DNA from: Parvularcula sp039198765
Lineage (GTDB): Bacteria > Pseudomonadota > Alphaproteobacteria > Caulobacterales > Parvularculaceae
Direction of reading: 5' to 3'
Length of the DNA: 23,624 nucleotides
Assembly: GCA_039198765.1 (NCBI GenBank)
Contig: JBCCTF010000050.1
Location: 1-23,624, forward strand
Made by a program: the position numbers and the translations under genes. Positions 1-8,180 of the stretch are shown here, in pieces. Below the pieces are notes generated by a model. That model worked only from the letters and a program-made list of their open reading frames with translations, was not told where the DNA came from and did no database searches. Position 1 is the stretch's first letter. Each line of letters begins with the position of its first letter.

Positions 1-58
1 CGAACCTCAGACCTCTGCCTTCGGAGGGCAGCGCTCTATCCAGCTGAGCTATGGGTGC
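1..58 (-). tRNA. tRNA-Arg (anticodon CCG), 3' part cut off by window edge
   Basis: On the minus strand the gene starts at 58 with acceptor strand GCACCCA, followed by a D-arm (GCTC AGCTGGATA GAGC). The anticodon arm is CTGCC-CTCCGAA-GGCAG, with anticodon CCG reading the Arg codon CGG. The variable loop and the start of the T-arm (GGTTCG) are present. The 3' acceptor strand and the discriminator base lie outside the window. The call rests on cloverleaf fit and anticodon position. Confidence 0.93.
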
Positions 59-71
59 TTTCCGAGGAGAC

Positions 72-100
72 CGTATGGGACAGCAGCGGGGGCATGGCAA
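72..100 (-). promoter_or_regulatory. Probable sigma70-type promoter of the tRNA-Arg gene
   Basis: Read on the minus strand, a -35 box TTGCCA (95-100, 5/6 match to TTGACA) is separated by exactly 17 bases from a weak -10 box CATACG (72-77). The predicted start lies a few bases upstream of the mature tRNA 5' end at 58. A strong -35 with a poor -10 is common for stable-RNA promoters in alphaproteobacteria. The assignment is by pattern only. Confidence 0.45.
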
Positions 101-131
101 GGTTAGACTGATCCTGACCGCATCCGGCCAA

Positions 132-160
132 GAAAAAACCCCGCGGATGACTCCGCGGGG
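132..160 (-). terminator. Rho-independent terminator after the YbjN-like gene
   Basis: A perfect 9-bp stem, CCCCGCGGA (139-147) and TCCGCGGGG (152-160) with a 4-base loop, is followed on the minus strand by a run of six T (132-138 region). It lies 28 bases past the stop codon of the minus-strand gene ending at 188. Confidence 0.9.
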
Positions 161-187
161 CCGTTCCCCAATCTGATCAGGTCGGAA

Positions 188-937
188 TCAGTTGCCGATG
201 TGGTTCACAATCCGGCCAGGATAGATCTCCTCGGCGCGGACATAGGTCTCGACAATGTCGTTGGTCATTTCGAAGCTCATCGCGTGGGGATGGGCCTCAA
301 ACGTCTCGTGCTGGTGGCCGCCGGGGTGCAGGCTGACCGATTGCATCAGCCCCTGCATATTCAAGCCGTTGGCCGCGAGGTCGCCGCCTTGCGGAGCTTG
401 CTTGAGATCGCCAGCGGCGTTCTCGAGATGCTCAACAAACAGGGCTGAGGTCTCCAAGAAGACGTCGATCGAGACAGCGATGTTGCCGCGGGGCAGACCG
501 AAGTCAGCGATTTCGTAGCGGGCGAGATAAGCGAGGTCGTCACCGCTCATCCCCGCAGAAACAAAGGCATAGCGGTCGTTGAAGGCCATGACCGTGCGGC
601 GATCCACATCGGTTTCGAACATCGAGACCAAGTGCATCCCGCGGCAGCGGCCCGACGGGTCGCAAGCCATCGGCGTGATCTGGAACCGTGCGCCTTTGTC
701 GGTTTCGACGAGGAGCGCTTTTTCGCCGCCGGGCAGCATGACACCGTCGTACTTGTAGCCCATCTGCGAGACGATCGGGATCAGCGCCTCTGCATGCAGA
801 CTGGTCAGCGGTGCAGAGGGGTTGCGGATTTTGCTGGACGTGCGAAGCGCGCCCTCTTCCGCATTGGCGGCCCCGAGCCCCGCTGTCATGAGACCGGAAA
901 GCGCTGCGGCTGCAACAACCAGAGTTTTCATCATCAT
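188..937 (-). CDS. Secreted YbjN-domain protein
   Basis: A 249-residue protein. Residues 1-26 are a clear Sec signal peptide (short basic n-region, Ala/Leu-rich core, ANA cleavage site before Glu27). The rest resembles the YbjN family: a repeated alpha/beta fold with hydrophobic strands around residues 55-85, a MAFNDRYAF-like segment and an FxxxLxYLARYE-like helix. Two Cys (ACDPSGRC) lie in the central hairpin and could form a disulfide in the periplasm. YbjN proteins are often linked to motility or stress, but no precise activity is known. Three in-frame ATGs in tandem (937, 934, 931) compete as the start. The first is chosen because GGGGTG sits five bases upstream. The start codon overlaps that of the divergent rsmB gene. 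Transcription ends at the hairpin at 132-160. Confidence 0.82.
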   Translation of the reverse strand: MMMKTLVVAAAALSGLMTAGLGAANAEEGALRTSSKIRNPSAPLTSLHAEALIPIVSQMGYKYDGVMLPGGEKALLVETDKGARFQITPMACDPSGRCRGMHLVSMFETDVDRRTVMAFNDRYAFVSAGMSGDDLAYLARYEIADFGLPRGNIAVSIDVFLETSALFVEHLENAAGDLKQAPQGGDLAANGLNMQGLMQSVSLHPGGHQHETFEAHPHAMSFEMTNDIVETYVRAEEIYPGRIVNHIGN

Positions 938-2318
938 GTCACCCCAAAAACGAGAATTACAGCGTACCCGAGAGTTAACCGGGAGTAAACGACCGGCCAC
1001 TGCTGAAACTGAGGAAGATAAGGCTCCGCTTCCGCCGGGGATTGGCTCTCGCAACGCAGCATTGGATTTGCTCCGGTTGACGACCAAGGGGATGACACTC
1101 GACCAGGCTCTAGAAGCCGCCAGAGATTTCAATCGGTTAGAGGGTTCGGATCGCAGTTTTGCCCGAGCTATTGCCTCAACGACCCTCCGCCAGCGGGGCA
1201 GTTTGGATGAGGTGATCGCGACCTATCTGCGCGAGCCGCTGAAGCCGAAACAAACGCATCTGCAAAACATTCTGCGGATCACCGCAGCACAGGTGTGCCT
1301 GATGGGCACCGAGGGTCACGCCGCCGTCTGGGCCGCGGTTGAGCTGGCGAAACTGCGGTTGGAGACGAAGCCCTACGCCAAGCTTGTGAACGCCGTGGCC
1401 CGGCGGATGGCAGAGACCGGGGCGGAGAAAATCAAGAACGTGCCGCTCCGGGCTGACACCCCGGGTTGGCTTTGGCGGAAATTGGCGCGGCCTTACGGGG
1501 CGAAGGTGGCGACGCAGATTGCTGAAGCGCACCAACAGGAGCCGATGCTCGATCTGTCGCTGAAAGATCCGGATGCGGAACCTTCTTGGCCGGAGGATAT
1601 GGAGACGACGCGGCTTGGCTCGCGCACGGTGCGGATGGCGTCGACGCGGATTGAGGCACTGCCCGGCTTTGAAGACGGTGCGTTCTGGGCACAGGATGTG
1701 GCGGCCACCCTGCCCGCACATCTTCTGGGTGCGGAGGAAAGTCACCGGGTGTTTGATCTGTGTGCGGCGCCCGGCGGGAAGACGATGCAGCTGGCCAGTA
1801 CGGGGGCGAACGTCTTCGCGGTTGATGTGTCAGGCTTTCGCCTCCAGCGGCTGAGTGAGAACCTTGAGCGCACAAAGCTGAAGGCCGTCGTGCTGGAAGA
1901 GAACATCCTCGAGTGGAACCCGCCGAACTTGGCGCAGCGGGTGCTGCTCGACGCGCCATGTTCAGCGACGGGTACGATTAGGCGGAACCCTGATCTTCTG
2001 TGGACGTCGCGTGAGACCCAGGTGCCGGACCTTGTCCGCCTGCAAGCGCGGATGCTCGATAAAGCGATTGAGCTGACTGAGCCGGGCGGGCGCCTGGTTT
2101 ACGCGGTGTGCTCTCTCTTGCCTGAAGAAGGCGAGGAGCAGATTGAGAAGCTGCTCGAACGTCGGAGCGACATTGTCCGTGCGCCGATCACTGAGGAGGA
2201 ACTGAATGGGCTTCCGGTGCTCAACAAAAACGGCGATGTGCGCTGTCTTCCGCATAAGCTGAAGGATAAGGGCGGCATGGACGGGTTCTTCGTCAGCCGC
2301 CTCGAACGCAAGGCATAA
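936..2318 (+). CDS. rsmB: RsmB-type 16S rRNA cytosine-C5 methyltransferase (NOL1/NOP2/Sun family)
   Basis: A 460-residue SAM-dependent enzyme expected to make m5C967 (E. coli numbering) in 16S rRNA. Residues about 35-165 form an N-terminal NusB-like RNA-binding domain. The catalytic domain carries SAM motif I (DLCAAPGGKT, about 274-283), motif IV DAPCSATGT with Cys342 (product-release cysteine) and motif VI with the nucleophile Cys392 in AVCSLLPEEGE. The usual TCS triplet reads VCS here. The C-terminus has the family motif GGMDGFF. Length and domain order match RsmB (about 430-460 residues). The ATG at 936 is the first plausible start. Its ribosome binding site is weak and it overlaps the divergent start codon at 937, so a slightly different start is possible. 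Paralogous Sun-family methyltransferases without NusB are less likely, because NusB is present. Confidence 0.9.
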   Translation: MSPQKRELQRTRELTGSKRPATAETEEDKAPLPPGIGSRNAALDLLRLTTKGMTLDQALEAARDFNRLEGSDRSFARAIASTTLRQRGSLDEVIATYLREPLKPKQTHLQNILRITAAQVCLMGTEGHAAVWAAVELAKLRLETKPYAKLVNAVARRMAETGAEKIKNVPLRADTPGWLWRKLARPYGAKVATQIAEAHQQEPMLDLSLKDPDAEPSWPEDMETTRLGSRTVRMASTRIEALPGFEDGAFWAQDVAATLPAHLLGAEESHRVFDLCAAPGGKTMQLASTGANVFAVDVSGFRLQRLSENLERTKLKAVVLEENILEWNPPNLAQRVLLDAPCSATGTIRRNPDLLWTSRETQVPDLVRLQARMLDKAIELTEPGGRLVYAVCSLLPEEGEEQIEKLLERRSDIVRAPITEEELNGLPVLNKNGDVRCLPHKLKDKGGMDGFFVSRLERKA

Positions 2319-2346
2319 AAAAGGGCGCCACCGGCGCCCTTTTTTG
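2317..2346. terminator. Bidirectional terminator between convergent genes
   Basis: The stem AAGGGCGCC (2321-2329) pairs with GGCGCCCTT (2333-2341) around a 3-base loop. It is flanked by an A run on the left and a T run on the right, so it can terminate rsmB on the plus strand and the metalloprotease gene on the minus strand. Confidence 0.92.
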
Positions 2347-2363
2347 TCCGTATCAGGAACGCT

Positions 2364-4973
2364 TTACAGCATCCAGTTCAGCTCTTGCCGGATCGCAGCG
2401 CGATGTGCGCGGGTTTCCAGCGGCAGCAGGAACTCAGGCATGAAGCCGAAGCGGCTCTTGATGTCTTCGATCCCTGCAAGGGCGGCGGCCTGAGCGATCG
2501 GGTCGTAGCCAAAGCCGAAAGCCATGTTAACGAGGCGGGTGGTGTACGCCACCTGCAGGTTCCGGCGGAACGTGTTCGGCATGCCCATCAGGTCATTCCC
2601 GAAGATCGCATCATTGAGGTCCTGGATGACCTCAGCCGCTGAGTACTCGTTGCCGTAAACGGCCGAGTCCGTCAGCCGACGCATCGTGTTCGGGCTCATG
2701 ATCTGCGACAGCGGCGAAAGCTGCGCACCCAAAACCCGGGCGTGGACCTTCGGATCTTCCGTGTTGAAGAAGAAGTTGAAGCCCCGGCGCTGCGGCTGCA
2801 GGTGGCGCATCAGGTCTTCCGGCGCATCCCAGGCATCGGCCGCCCAGATATAGTCAGCGAGCGCATTCATCGCCGCTTTCTGGGTTTCAATGGGAACAGG
2901 CGTGTACGGAACAGTGTCGTCCTGGCCAGGCGCAACACGCTCCACATAGATGCCGCCAATTTGCTTGGACATCACCAGGCCCATGCGCGCGTGCTGGCCG
3001 CTGACGACAAAGTATTGGCGAAGGAGCTTCTGGTAGCTTTCCTCACCGTCGTACTTTTCAAGCAGGTTCGGCATCACCGATTTCGCAAGCTCAATCCGGT
3101 CGATACCGTATGCGACAGGGTCGGACGATTGGTCAGAGATCATCACCCGCGGGTCGATACCGTTGAACGGGCTGCGCATATCGTCAGCATCGTTGCCGAA
3201 GGCGAGCATCGGCTCGGTCGAACGGCGCAGGACGTTCTCACGCACCTCAGGATCGCTCACCTCAGGACGATATCCGAACTCGATGGCCCACTTATCGTAC
3301 GCACCCGGACGAGTGTGATCAAAGTCACCTTGCTCAACACCGATGGGGGCGATGTTGGTGGCGTGGTAGTCCATGACAGAGTTCGACGGCGCACCTTGGG
3401 TGATGTCCTTGTTATGAACCTCACGCGGTCCGTATACGGACGTCCCCTTCATGTTGTGGTTCAGGCCGAGCGTGTGGCCAACCTCGTGAAGGATCAGGTT
3501 GGACAGGCTCTCCTTGACCATCGCATCCATGTCAGCATCAGAGGCGCCCATCGCCTGCATCGCGGCGACGTTGAAGCTGAGATTGTCGCGCATGTGCATG
3601 CCGAGCATGCAATTATGCTTTCCATGGGAATGTTTATGCGGGCCCGGAACGGCGGTTTGGCCTTCCGCCTGCTGAGCTTCAGGGTCTTCAGGATTCACCG
3701 GAGTGAAGACGGGCGGCATGCCCTCTTTCTCAAAGACCTCCGAGACGAGCGAGGAGCCCTTCAGGTAGCTCAGCTCAAGCATAATGTCCGCACCCAGAAT
3801 TTCTCCGGTGCTCGGGTTGGTGAAGCTTGGGCCATAGCCGCCGAACGGTGGCCGCGGCGACGATGTCCACCGCAGGACGTTGTAGCGAATATCGCCGGCG
3901 TCCCAGTCAGCGTCGTCAGGCTGAACCTTCACTTCGACAGCGTTCTTGAAGCCAGCGGTCTCGAAAGCTTCGTTCCAGGCCAGCACGGCATCAGCGATGG
4001 TGTCACGCAGCTCAACAGGCGTTGTGTTCTCGATCCACCAGGTGATCCGCTTCACGGGTTCAGAAAGCTCCGCCTCCGGATCTTTCTTCACGAGGCGCCA
4101 GCGGTTGATCAGATCACGGAACGGTGCGGCGTCGTAGCTGGTGAGGTCCGTGACCTGATCCATGAAGTAGCCGACCCGGTAGTCATCGACCCGCGGCTCG
4201 AACCCATCGTCAGGCATTTCAAGGAACGAGTGCTGCACCTTGAGCGTCACTGAACGCGCATCGGTCACCGCCGACGAGCCGCCGTTCAGCGGGAAAGGGT
4301 TCTGGAACACATAATCGACGACGACGTCAACGTTCTCAGGATACCCGCGGATCTCGTCATACTTCGTACGGTCCTGGGTCAATCCGCCGACGTTGAATTG
4401 GAAGGGGCCTGCAAAGGGGTTGGGACCAGGGGTGATCTGGCTCAGCGTTTCGGACTTAAAGAGGCGATCGGCGCTGATGAGGTAGCGGTCCTCGCCACCC
4501 TCTTCTTCAGCAGGCGTCGTCGCTTCGATCTTCAGGCTGCCGATGATCGCGGGGCTCACGTTGGCTTCAGATGCGCGCGAGATCGCGCTCTCTTCGTCAA
4601 AGTAGAAGGCTGTGTTGACCTCCGACAGCTCCAGCGCGCCGTAGTGCTTGTCGAAGCGGATAATCCGCGTGTCACGATAGGCGCCGCGGAAGGCGTTCGC
4701 CTCAACCACGCCATTCTCAACGTAGGTAAAGGCGATGAACTCTTGCTCGAGCTGGCTTCCCGTGACCTCCATGAAAGTCCGGCCGTTCTCAGGGTCCATG
4801 TAGAAGGTGAACAGCCCTTCGATGACGTCGAAGCCTTCGGTCTTTTTCGCGATCGTCGGCGGACCTTTTTTGTCACCGCCTTGGGCATGGGCGCTGCCCG
4901 TCAACGCAACACTCAGCGCGAGCGCCGAAAGCGCGCCACGCAGGAGCGTGCGATTCCTCACCATCTTAACCAT
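2364..4973 (-). CDS. Secreted zinc-dependent metalloprotease, metzincin-like (DUF5117/DUF4953 type)
   Basis: An 869-residue secreted protein. Residues 1-31 are a signal peptide (basic n-region MVKMVRNR, hydrophobic core, AHA-Q cleavage). The zinc site HEVGHTLGLNH (His496, Glu497, His500, His506) is the extended HExxHxxGxxH motif of metzincins, and SVMDY (532-536) fits the Met-turn. The long N-terminal part resembles DUF5117 and the region around and after the zinc site resembles DUF4953, an architecture typical of bacterial zinc-dependent metalloproteases of 800-900 residues. Just before the zinc site is a His/Met/Cys-rich stretch (445-461). The start at 4973 is preferred over an in-frame ATG at 5033 because GGAAGGG lies nine bases upstream and the signal peptide then starts at the N-terminus. 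An ATG at 4964 is also possible. The natural substrate is unknown. It ends at the shared terminator with rsmB. Confidence 0.85.
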   Translation of the reverse strand: MVKMVRNRTLLRGALSALALSVALTGSAHAQGGDKKGPPTIAKKTEGFDVIEGLFTFYMDPENGRTFMEVTGSQLEQEFIAFTYVENGVVEANAFRGAYRDTRIIRFDKHYGALELSEVNTAFYFDEESAISRASEANVSPAIIGSLKIEATTPAEEEGGEDRYLISADRLFKSETLSQITPGPNPFAGPFQFNVGGLTQDRTKYDEIRGYPENVDVVVDYVFQNPFPLNGGSSAVTDARSVTLKVQHSFLEMPDDGFEPRVDDYRVGYFMDQVTDLTSYDAAPFRDLINRWRLVKKDPEAELSEPVKRITWWIENTTPVELRDTIADAVLAWNEAFETAGFKNAVEVKVQPDDADWDAGDIRYNVLRWTSSPRPPFGGYGPSFTNPSTGEILGADIMLELSYLKGSSLVSEVFEKEGMPPVFTPVNPEDPEAQQAEGQTAVPGPHKHSHGKHNCMLGMHMRDNLSFNVAAMQAMGASDADMDAMVKESLSNLILHEVGHTLGLNHNMKGTSVYGPREVHNKDITQGAPSNSVMDYHATNIAPIGVEQGDFDHTRPGAYDKWAIEFGYRPEVSDPEVRENVLRRSTEPMLAFGNDADDMRSPFNGIDPRVMISDQSSDPVAYGIDRIELAKSVMPNLLEKYDGEESYQKLLRQYFVVSGQHARMGLVMSKQIGGIYVERVAPGQDDTVPYTPVPIETQKAAMNALADYIWAADAWDAPEDLMRHLQPQRRGFNFFFNTEDPKVHARVLGAQLSPLSQIMSPNTMRRLTDSAVYGNEYSAAEVIQDLNDAIFGNDLMGMPNTFRRNLQVAYTTRLVNMAFGFGYDPIAQAAALAGIEDIKSRFGFMPEFLLPLETRAHRAAIRQELNWML

Positions 4974-5188
4974 TATCTGAAGCCCTTCCCCAGGTTCTAT
5001 AAGCTTTGCAGCCGGATGGCCGCGGCCCAGCATCCCTAAACGTTAATGCAACCGTAACAAATTGACACGACAGCGCAACGCTCCTCCAACCCCTGAGACG
5101 ACATTGAACACTTCGGCTGCAAAGGGCGGGCCGCCCGCGCGTTTCGCGGTATGGATGTGATCGAAGATCGCCTGGCAGTTCATCTTGC

Positions 5189-5202
5189 ACCGCGCGCGCG
5201 GT
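5189..5202. promoter_or_regulatory. 14-bp perfect palindrome upstream of the Bax-inhibitor gene
   Basis: ACCGCGCGCGCGGT is a perfect palindrome 54 bases before the start codon. It sits between a poor -35-like TTGCAC (5185-5190) and a -10-like TATTTT (5207-5212) spaced by 16 bases. This could be an operator in a promoter, or simply a GC-rich alternating tract. The promoter boxes are weak. The remaining intergenic sequence from 4974 to 5256 shows nothing else I can name. Confidence 0.3.
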
Positions 5203-5256
5203 TGCTTATTTTGAAGGGGAATGCGGCAGGCTCTCTGCTGCGAACAGGAGTTATCA

Positions 5257-5970
5257 ATGTCTGAGACGGAACGTCTTCATCAGTCACGCACCGGCGCCGT
5301 AGCCTTCGACGAAGGCCTGCGGAAGTACATGCTCGGTGTGTACAACTATATGGCCATGGGCATCGCGGCGACCGCGCTTGTGGCGTTCTTCTTCTTGCTG
5401 AACCCGGCTGCGCTGCAGTTCGCGATGGGCCTGCGCTTCATTCCGTTCATCGGTCTGATCGCCCTGGGCTTCCTCGCACCGCGGATGATCTTCAACGGCT
5501 CCGCGGCGATGGCACACGGCGCTTACTGGGGTTACGTCGCCCTCTGGGGCATGCTCATCGGCCCAATTGTTGGGCTGTACGTTGGCATCGGCCTCGCAGC
5601 GATGGTCGCTCAAGCCTTCTTCATCACGGCTTCGGTGTTCCTGGCGATGTCGCTCTACGGCTATACGACCAAGAAAGACCTGTCGGGTTGGGGCCGCTTC
5701 CTGTTCATGGCGTCGGTCGGCCTCCTTATTGCGATTGTCGTGAACTTCTTCCTTGGCTCTGAGATCGTCAGCTTCGGCATCTCGGCTCTGGTCGTCCTCG
5801 TCTTCTCAGCGGTCACCGCTTACGAGACCCAGATGATCAAGAACATGTACGCCCAAGGCGGCGGCGAGATGAACAACCGCGCAGCGATCTTCGGTGCCTT
5901 CGCCCTCTACGGCACCTTCGTGACCTTGTTCATCCACATCCTGAACCTGCTCGCGCTCAGCCGCGACTAA
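5257..5970 (+). CDS. Bax inhibitor-1/YccA family membrane protein
   Basis: A 237-residue polytopic inner-membrane protein with about seven hydrophobic segments beginning near residue 23. The N-terminus is hydrophilic, and the C-terminal end (GAFALYGTFVTLFIHILNLL followed by a short polar tail) is characteristic of the BI-1/YccA (TMBIM, UPF0005) family. Bacterial members act as pH-sensitive leak channels (BsYetJ) or interact with FtsH (YccA/YbhL). Which applies here is unknown. The ATG at 5257 is chosen because CAGGAG ends six bases upstream; an in-frame ATG at 5221 lacks a ribosome site. The gene is monocistronic, bounded by the hairpin at 5992-6021. Confidence 0.93.
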   Translation: MSETERLHQSRTGAVAFDEGLRKYMLGVYNYMAMGIAATALVAFFFLLNPAALQFAMGLRFIPFIGLIALGFLAPRMIFNGSAAMAHGAYWGYVALWGMLIGPIVGLYVGIGLAAMVAQAFFITASVFLAMSLYGYTTKKDLSGWGRFLFMASVGLLIAIVVNFFLGSEIVSFGISALVVLVFSAVTAYETQMIKNMYAQGGGEMNNRAAIFGAFALYGTFVTLFIHILNLLALSRD

Positions 5971-5991
5971 GGTTCAGACCCACGAACAACG

Positions 5992-6021
5992 AAAAGCCCG
6001 GCCATTGCGCCGGGCTTTTTT
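5992..6021. terminator. Bidirectional terminator between convergent genes
   Basis: GCCCGGC (5996-6002) pairs with GCCGGGC (6009-6015) around CATTGC, extended by AAAA on the left and TTTTTT on the right. It serves the Bax-inhibitor gene on the plus strand and the zinc-ribbon gene ending at 6026 on the minus strand. Confidence 0.92.
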
Positions 6022-6025
6022 GTGG

Positions 6026-6241
6026 TCAACGGATCTGCGCTGCCATCCTCAAAACCTCAGTCAGACGCCTCAGAGGCATGCGGTAAAACTCGGTATAGCC
6101 GCAACTTGTGCAGCTGATCGCTGCGAACCGCTGATTGTTGACGCCGAGGTGACCGGCAAGCCCGCCGCCACTCACATGCATTTCCGTGGCGCCGAATTCC
6201 TCGGTCGAACACTTCGGACAGACCCACTCAAAGGCTGTCAT
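6026..6241 (-). CDS. Small zinc-ribbon protein (DUF2082-like)
   Basis: A 71-residue protein with two Cys pairs, CPKC (8-11) and CTSCGYTEFY (about 44-53), the treble-clef/zinc-ribbon pattern of the DUF2082 family annotated as predicted nucleic-acid-binding zinc-ribbon proteins. The GGGL segment between the pairs is also typical of the family. No biochemical function is established. It is the second gene of a minus-strand pair, starting 19 bases after the DUF2794 gene stops, so it is probably co-transcribed. Confidence 0.85.
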   Translation of the reverse strand: MTAFEWVCPKCSTEEFGATEMHVSGGGLAGHLGVNNQRFAAISCTSCGYTEFYRMPLRRLTEVLRMAAQIR

Positions 6242-6260
6242 CGCGGCACCTGCGCCGTCG

Positions 6261-6596
6261 TCACGAAACCACCTTCAGTTTCTTCGCGTCGAAAACCTTG
6301 AGGACTTGGTCGAGCTCGTGGCCGCGTTTGAGGATTTGGCCGCCCATTGCCACCACGGACCAGGCGCCCTGCTTCCGGGCCATCTTGGGCTGCTTCTCAA
6401 TCCGGTACAGCGGCGCTTCCGCCGCGCGGCGGAAGATCGAGAACACAGCACGGTCAGGCAGATCGTCGATCGCGTAGTCCTTCCAGTCGCCCTTCGCGAC
6501 GAAGAACCCATAGAGCTGCAACAGCCGATCCAGCTCCCGCCGATCAAAATGCACCAACAAAGGCGCCCGGCCGCCACCCAGAGAACTCTGACTCAT
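6261..6596 (-). CDS. DUF2794 family protein
   Basis: A 111-residue soluble protein of unknown function. It has the conserved core of the alphaproteobacterial DUF2794 family: FDRRELDRLLQLYG, GDWKDYAIDDL, DRAVFSIFRR, PLYRIEK and GGQILKRGHEL. The start at 6596 places Met just before the family's usual N-terminus. In-frame ATGs at 6620 and further upstream would add residues the family normally lacks. No strong ribosome site favours any of them. It is first in a two-gene unit with the zinc-ribbon gene and divergent from the M61-like lipoprotein gene. Confidence 0.85.
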   Translation of the reverse strand: MSQSSLGGGRAPLLVHFDRRELDRLLQLYGFFVAKGDWKDYAIDDLPDRAVFSIFRRAAEAPLYRIEKQPKMARKQGAWSVVAMGGQILKRGHELDQVLKVFDAKKLKVVS

Positions 6597-6731
6597 CGGC
6601 GTGATGGTACCGCATTTCATTGCTGGCACCAGACCAGACGGCCCGGCGTCCTTGTGCACCTGACATCGCGCTGTCACGAACGTGCTCAATCATCGCCACA
6701 GGCGGTATCGACCGCACCGGAGCTTTGCACG

Positions 6732-8180
6732 TTGTCACAATTGAACGCCGCATGTCGTCGTATCTGGCTCCTGCTGACGTCTCTTATGTTGGCAGGCTGT
6801 TCGACTCTCTCAGCACCACACGAGCGGGAACCCGACATCACCATTCACATCAGTCCAACAGACGATGCGGCTCTGAAGATTGGGGTCGCGGTCAGTGGAT
6901 CTGAGAGTGGGACCACACGTTTCACCACCAACGGTTCATTTGGCGGCACGGACGTCGCCGCTCACTGGTTCAGAGACTTCGCTGTTGAATGCGCTTCGCC
7001 TTGCTCGTCAGAAATCGAGGCTGGCGAACCAGCCGTTACTGTCAGCGGTTCGGCAGGCGCATCCCTTCGCCTCTCTTACACGCTTCAAAACTCTGAACCG
7101 CTCACCGACGTCGATGATTATCAGCCATCGACCAGTGCGCAATCTCTCCACCTCTTCTCACCGCTGACGCTCCTGCTCCCAGAGGAACTCTCGACACGAG
7201 ATATCGTCCGTATACGGATTATTTGGGACGGAGACACTGCCATTTTCGGTCCGTTTGGAGTGATCAACGGGGCCTCCGAAGGCATATTGCGCGGAGATGA
7301 ACTCACCAACCTTCTTCTTTCTGCGGGCGACGATGCAGCGATGCTTGAGCTAGGCGGGTCGAGCTTCGGAGCGATCAGCTTCGCGCCAGACCTTATCACC
7401 GCCGACGCTGTGCTCGCGCGGATTTCACCGATCGTCGCCGAGGCAAGCCAAGTGTTCCCAGAGAGCGATGACGCTTGGTACTTCGTTACCGTTCAGAACG
7501 CTGGTCCAGAGATCGAAAACGGTTTTGCTCTTGGGGGGACCGCAGTCCGGTCAGCGTTCGCGCTCTACGCCAGCCCGAGCTTTGACTTCGAGAACTTCGC
7601 TTACGTGTTTGATGGGATCGTCGCGCACGAGTACTTCCACAACTGGAACGGCGTGCTGTTCTTCGTCAGTGGTGACGAAGAACACGGCGCCCGCTGGTTT
7701 GTCGAAGGCTTCACGGATTTCTACACTCGGCGATTGGCACACCGCGCGGGTGTTTGGACACGGGAGCAGGCCCAGGAGCACCTCAACGGACAGCTATCGT
7801 CGTTTCTCGACTCTCCATTCCAAAATGCTCCGCTTGCGGACATTATCGAGCTCTGGGAAACAGGAAGCGAGCAGTCCGATATCTCCTACAAACGTGGAGA
7901 CCTCATTGCGCTCGCCGTCGATGAGGAGGTGCGCCGGGCATCGATGGGCATGCGAAACCTGGATGACCTGATGCGGCACCTCGCTTCGATGGCAAGAGAT
8001 GATCGAGAACCCAACGTCGAGGACATTTTTGCGTGGATTGAAAGTGAGACGTCGCCGACTTTTGCTTCTCGTATCCAGCGCATTGTAGAGGACGGTGGGC
8101 TGATCCCACTGCCCGCGCACGTCAGCGAGATCGACCTTCAGCTCTCGGAGAACGGCGAGACCTACGCCTTGATCGATTGA
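6732..8180 (+). CDS. M61-like metallopeptidase lipoprotein
   Basis: A 482-residue predicted lipoprotein. A basic, hydrophobic signal sequence ends in the lipobox LAGC with lipidated Cys23, giving a membrane-anchored periplasmic protein. The zinc-peptidase signature is HEYFHNWN (His299, Glu300, His303), followed by WFVEGFTDFY with the third ligand Glu325. This pairing is characteristic of M61 glycyl-aminopeptidase-type gluzincins. Family members are usually nearer 600 residues with a C-terminal PDZ domain; I see no PDZ motif in the 157 residues after the active site. The start is a TTG at 6732, because GGAG lies nine bases upstream and no ATG gives a complete signal peptide. A second TTG at 6741 is possible. 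The substrate is unknown. Base composition is somewhat less GC-rich than in neighbouring genes. Confidence 0.75.
   Translation: MSQLNAACRRIWLLLTSLMLAGCSTLSAPHEREPDITIHISPTDDAALKIGVAVSGSESGTTRFTTNGSFGGTDVAAHWFRDFAVECASPCSSEIEAGEPAVTVSGSAGASLRLSYTLQNSEPLTDVDDYQPSTSAQSLHLFSPLTLLLPEELSTRDIVRIRIIWDGDTAIFGPFGVINGASEGILRGDELTNLLLSAGDDAAMLELGGSSFGAISFAPDLITADAVLARISPIVAEASQVFPESDDAWYFVTVQNAGPEIENGFALGGTAVRSAFALYASPSFDFENFAYVFDGIVAHEYFHNWNGVLFFVSGDEEHGARWFVEGFTDFYTRRLAHRAGVWTREQAQEHLNGQLSSFLDSPFQNAPLADIIELWETGSEQSDISYKRGDLIALAVDEEVRRASMGMRNLDDLMRHLASMARDDREPNVEDIFAWIESETSPTFASRIQRIVEDGGLIPLPAHVSEIDLQLSENGETYALID

Noticed and set aside
2742..4253. 503-residue plus-strand open frame antisense to the metalloprotease
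   Set aside because: Same explanation: low-complexity Arg/His/Val-rich composition, no recognisable domain, and the opposite strand has a signal peptide, zinc motif and ribosome site.
5062..5067. TTGACA -35 box on the plus strand
   Set aside because: No acceptable -10 hexamer at 16-18 bases downstream, and the site is far from the BI-1 start.
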